From: Gemmatimonadales bacterium UBA4718
Lineage (GTDB): Bacteria; Gemmatimonadota; Gemmatimonadetes; Gemmatimonadales; Gemmatimonadaceae
Assembly: GCA_002404375.1 (NCBI GenBank)
Contig: DHJO01000118.1
Location: forward strand, 16,336 to 23,951
Length of the DNA: 7,616 nt
Reading direction: 5' to 3'
The translations under genes were made by a program, and so were the position numbers. This document shows, one piece after another, positions 6,439-7,616 of this stretch (position 1 is its first letter; each line of letters starts with the position of its first letter). The notes under the pieces were generated by a model that worked only from the letters and a program-made list of their open reading frames with translations, was not told where the DNA came from and searched no databases.

Positions 6439-7077
6439 ATGGCGCAAGCTTCTCTGAACGCGCTCAGATTGTACGGCGTGGCCGCCGTAGAGTCGGGCCA
6501 CACGGCTACCCTCGCCGAGGGCACGAGCCTTACCCATTACCGCGCCCTGGCGGCGATCGTAGAGCCGTCCAGCTATTCGGCCGTGAGTCTTGACGATGGC
6601 GAGATGACCAAATACCTCAGAGTTCTCGACGAAGCCCACGCGCACGGCGCGGTGCTCCCAGCCCCTCCGGGAACGGTGTTTCAGTCCAACAACACGCTGA
6701 CGCGGTGGCTCGAGCTCCACTACTTCACTCTCACCGAAGCCCTCTCCGTTATCGAGGGGCACGCCGCGGCGCGAGTGAGCATCACGACCCAGGGCAATAA
6801 GGAAGACGCAGACGCACAGAAGAGCTTTGCGGCGCTTGCCGCTGAGAGTCTGCGGATGCTCAGGGGACAGGCAGCGGCAACCGTTACGCTTCCTCGAGCC
6901 GATGGCGACGAAGAAGAAGGCGTAGTGGCCAGAGCGTCATTCCTGATCGACACACAGCGCTGGGACGCATTCCAGGACATCGTCTCGAAGGAGGCTCGGC
7001 GTCAGGGGTCCCTCGACTTCAAGGTCACCGGCCCATGGCCACCGTACGATTTCGTGCGGATGCAGTTCGGGGGCTGA
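6439..7077 (+). CDS. GvpL/GvpF-family (gas vesicle) protein
   Basis: The 212-aa product shows the hallmarks of the GvpL/GvpF family. An N-terminal strand LYGVAAVESG (11-20) is followed by YRALAAIVEP (34-43), then the strongly conserved AVLPAPPGTVF (71-81), a helix with WLELHYFTLTEALSVIEG (90-107), and the C-terminal VTGPWPPYDFV (196-206). The variable middle is acidic and charged (GDEEEG near 156-161). In gas-vesicle producers these proteins are minor structural or assembly factors. Here no GvpA, GvpN or other gvp gene is visible and the protein is a little shorter than usual (about 240-270), so it may work outside gas vesicles. An in-frame stop lies upstream and no start codon precedes 6439, so this ATG is the only early start. 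The kinase gene follows after 3 nt, which suggests an operon. Confidence 0.85.
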   Translation: MAQASLNALRLYGVAAVESGHTATLAEGTSLTHYRALAAIVEPSSYSAVSLDDGEMTKYLRVLDEAHAHGAVLPAPPGTVFQSNNTLTRWLELHYFTLTEALSVIEGHAAARVSITTQGNKEDADAQKSFAALAAESLRMLRGQAAATVTLPRADGDEEEGVVARASFLIDTQRWDAFQDIVSKEARRQGSLDFKVTGPWPPYDFVRMQFGG

Positions 7078-7080
7078 CGG

Positions 7081-7616
7081 ATGTTCTGTCCTGACTGCGG
7101 GAGCTGGAACCGGGCTGAGGCCGCGCGCTGCGTGCGTTGCGGCATCCGCATGCCGGAGAGCTCGGACAAGCGTCAGGCGCCGCCGGATCCCTCGGTTACG
7201 GCGCTTCGACAGGTCACCGGCGGACGCTACACGATCATGCACCGCGTCGGAGAGGGTGGAATGGCGAGCGTCTACTATGCTCTTCAGGCCAGCCTCGCTT
7301 CGCCGGTCGTGATCAAGGTGCTCCACCCGCACCTGGCGCGCGAGCACGAAATGCGCGAGCGATTCCGCAGGGAAGCGGAGTCCGCCGCGCAGCTGATGCA
7401 CCCGCATATCTGCAAGATCATCGACTTCGGGATGGTGGACGATCACGTCTGGCTCGTGATGCCGTATCTCGCCCGCGGAACGCTGAGCGATCGGATCGGC
7501 GGACACCGGTCCCTCTCTCCCGAGACCACCGCCGCAGTTGCCGCCCAGGTCGCGACCGGGCTCGACTACGCGCACCGGCGGGGTCTCGTTCACCGCGACA
7601 TCAAGCCGGACAACAT
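7081..7616 (+). CDS. Ser/Thr protein kinase with N-terminal zinc ribbon, 3' end outside window
   Basis: PknB-like (Hanks-type) kinase, truncated by the window edge after 178 residues. Residues 3-20 form a Cys4 zinc ribbon (C3, C6, C17, C20; CPDC-x10-CVRC), and 21-47 is a proline-rich linker. The kinase domain starts at RYTI (49-52). The glycine loop is VGEGGMASVY (56-65), the ATP-anchoring lysine is K79 (VVIKV) and the helix C glutamate is probably E98 (RFRREAE). The hinge region is LVMPYLARGTLSDRI (about 125-139), and the catalytic loop HRDIKPDN (171-178) has D173 as the base. The DFG motif, activation loop and any C-terminal sensor or membrane segment lie outside the window. It starts 3 nt after the GvpL/F-like stop, with GGGGG/ACGG purine-rich sequence ahead, and is probably co-transcribed with it. 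Confidence 0.95.
   Translation, partial: MFCPDCGSWNRAEAARCVRCGIRMPESSDKRQAPPDPSVTALRQVTGGRYTIMHRVGEGGMASVYYALQASLASPVVIKVLHPHLAREHEMRERFRREAESAAQLMHPHICKIIDFGMVDDHVWLVMPYLARGTLSDRIGGHRSLSPETTAAVAAQVATGLDYAHRRGLVHRDIKPDN

Noticed and set aside
6937..7593. Minus-strand frame of 218 codons opposite the GvpL/F-like and kinase genes
   Set aside because: Antisense shadow of two well-supported genes; no recognisable domain.

Overview
The window reads as high-GC bacterial chromosome, tightly packed with ordinary housekeeping and peptidase genes. The gene content suits a Gemmatimonadota-like lineage: an alpha2-type glycyl-tRNA synthetase, a secreted S46 dipeptidyl-peptidase, a GvpL/F-like protein and a PknB-like kinase with an N-terminal zinc ribbon. 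This lineage call is an inference from family content and style; no rRNA or marker gene is complete here. There is no rRNA, tRNA, CRISPR array, transposase or phage gene in the window.

Layout. 1-447 (+) is the C-terminal end of glycyl-tRNA synthetase. It overlaps by 4 bp a GTG-started M3-like zinc metallopeptidase (444-1964, +). The 484-bp gap 1965-2448 lies between convergent genes and holds a composite inverted repeat (2027-2393). Each arm carries the same two conserved blocks in mirror order, with a GC-rich hairpin in the centre. 2449-4581 (-) is a secreted S46 peptidase of the DPP7/DPP11 type, about 710 aa with a signal peptide.

A 135-bp divergent promoter region (4582-4716) separates it from a compact + strand group. 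That group is a 101-aa protein of unknown function (4717-5022), a 110-aa protein that looks like a beta-grasp/ubiquitin-like fold (5019-5351, ATGA overlap), and an HDAC/AcuC-type zinc deacetylase (5365-6294). After a 144-bp gap comes a second pair: a GvpL/GvpF-like protein (6439-7077) and, 3 nt later, a Ser/Thr protein kinase with an N-terminal Cys4 zinc ribbon (7081 to beyond the window end, cut just after HRDIKPDN).

How they may work together. The two peptidases are both degradative, one cytosolic endopeptidase-like and one exported exopeptidase, but they are in separate transcription units. The most unusual points are the inverted repeat in the convergent gap, the ubiquitin-like protein translationally coupled to an unknown small protein and followed by a deacetylase, and the GvpL/F-like plus kinase pair. 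No complete defence or mobile system is visible.
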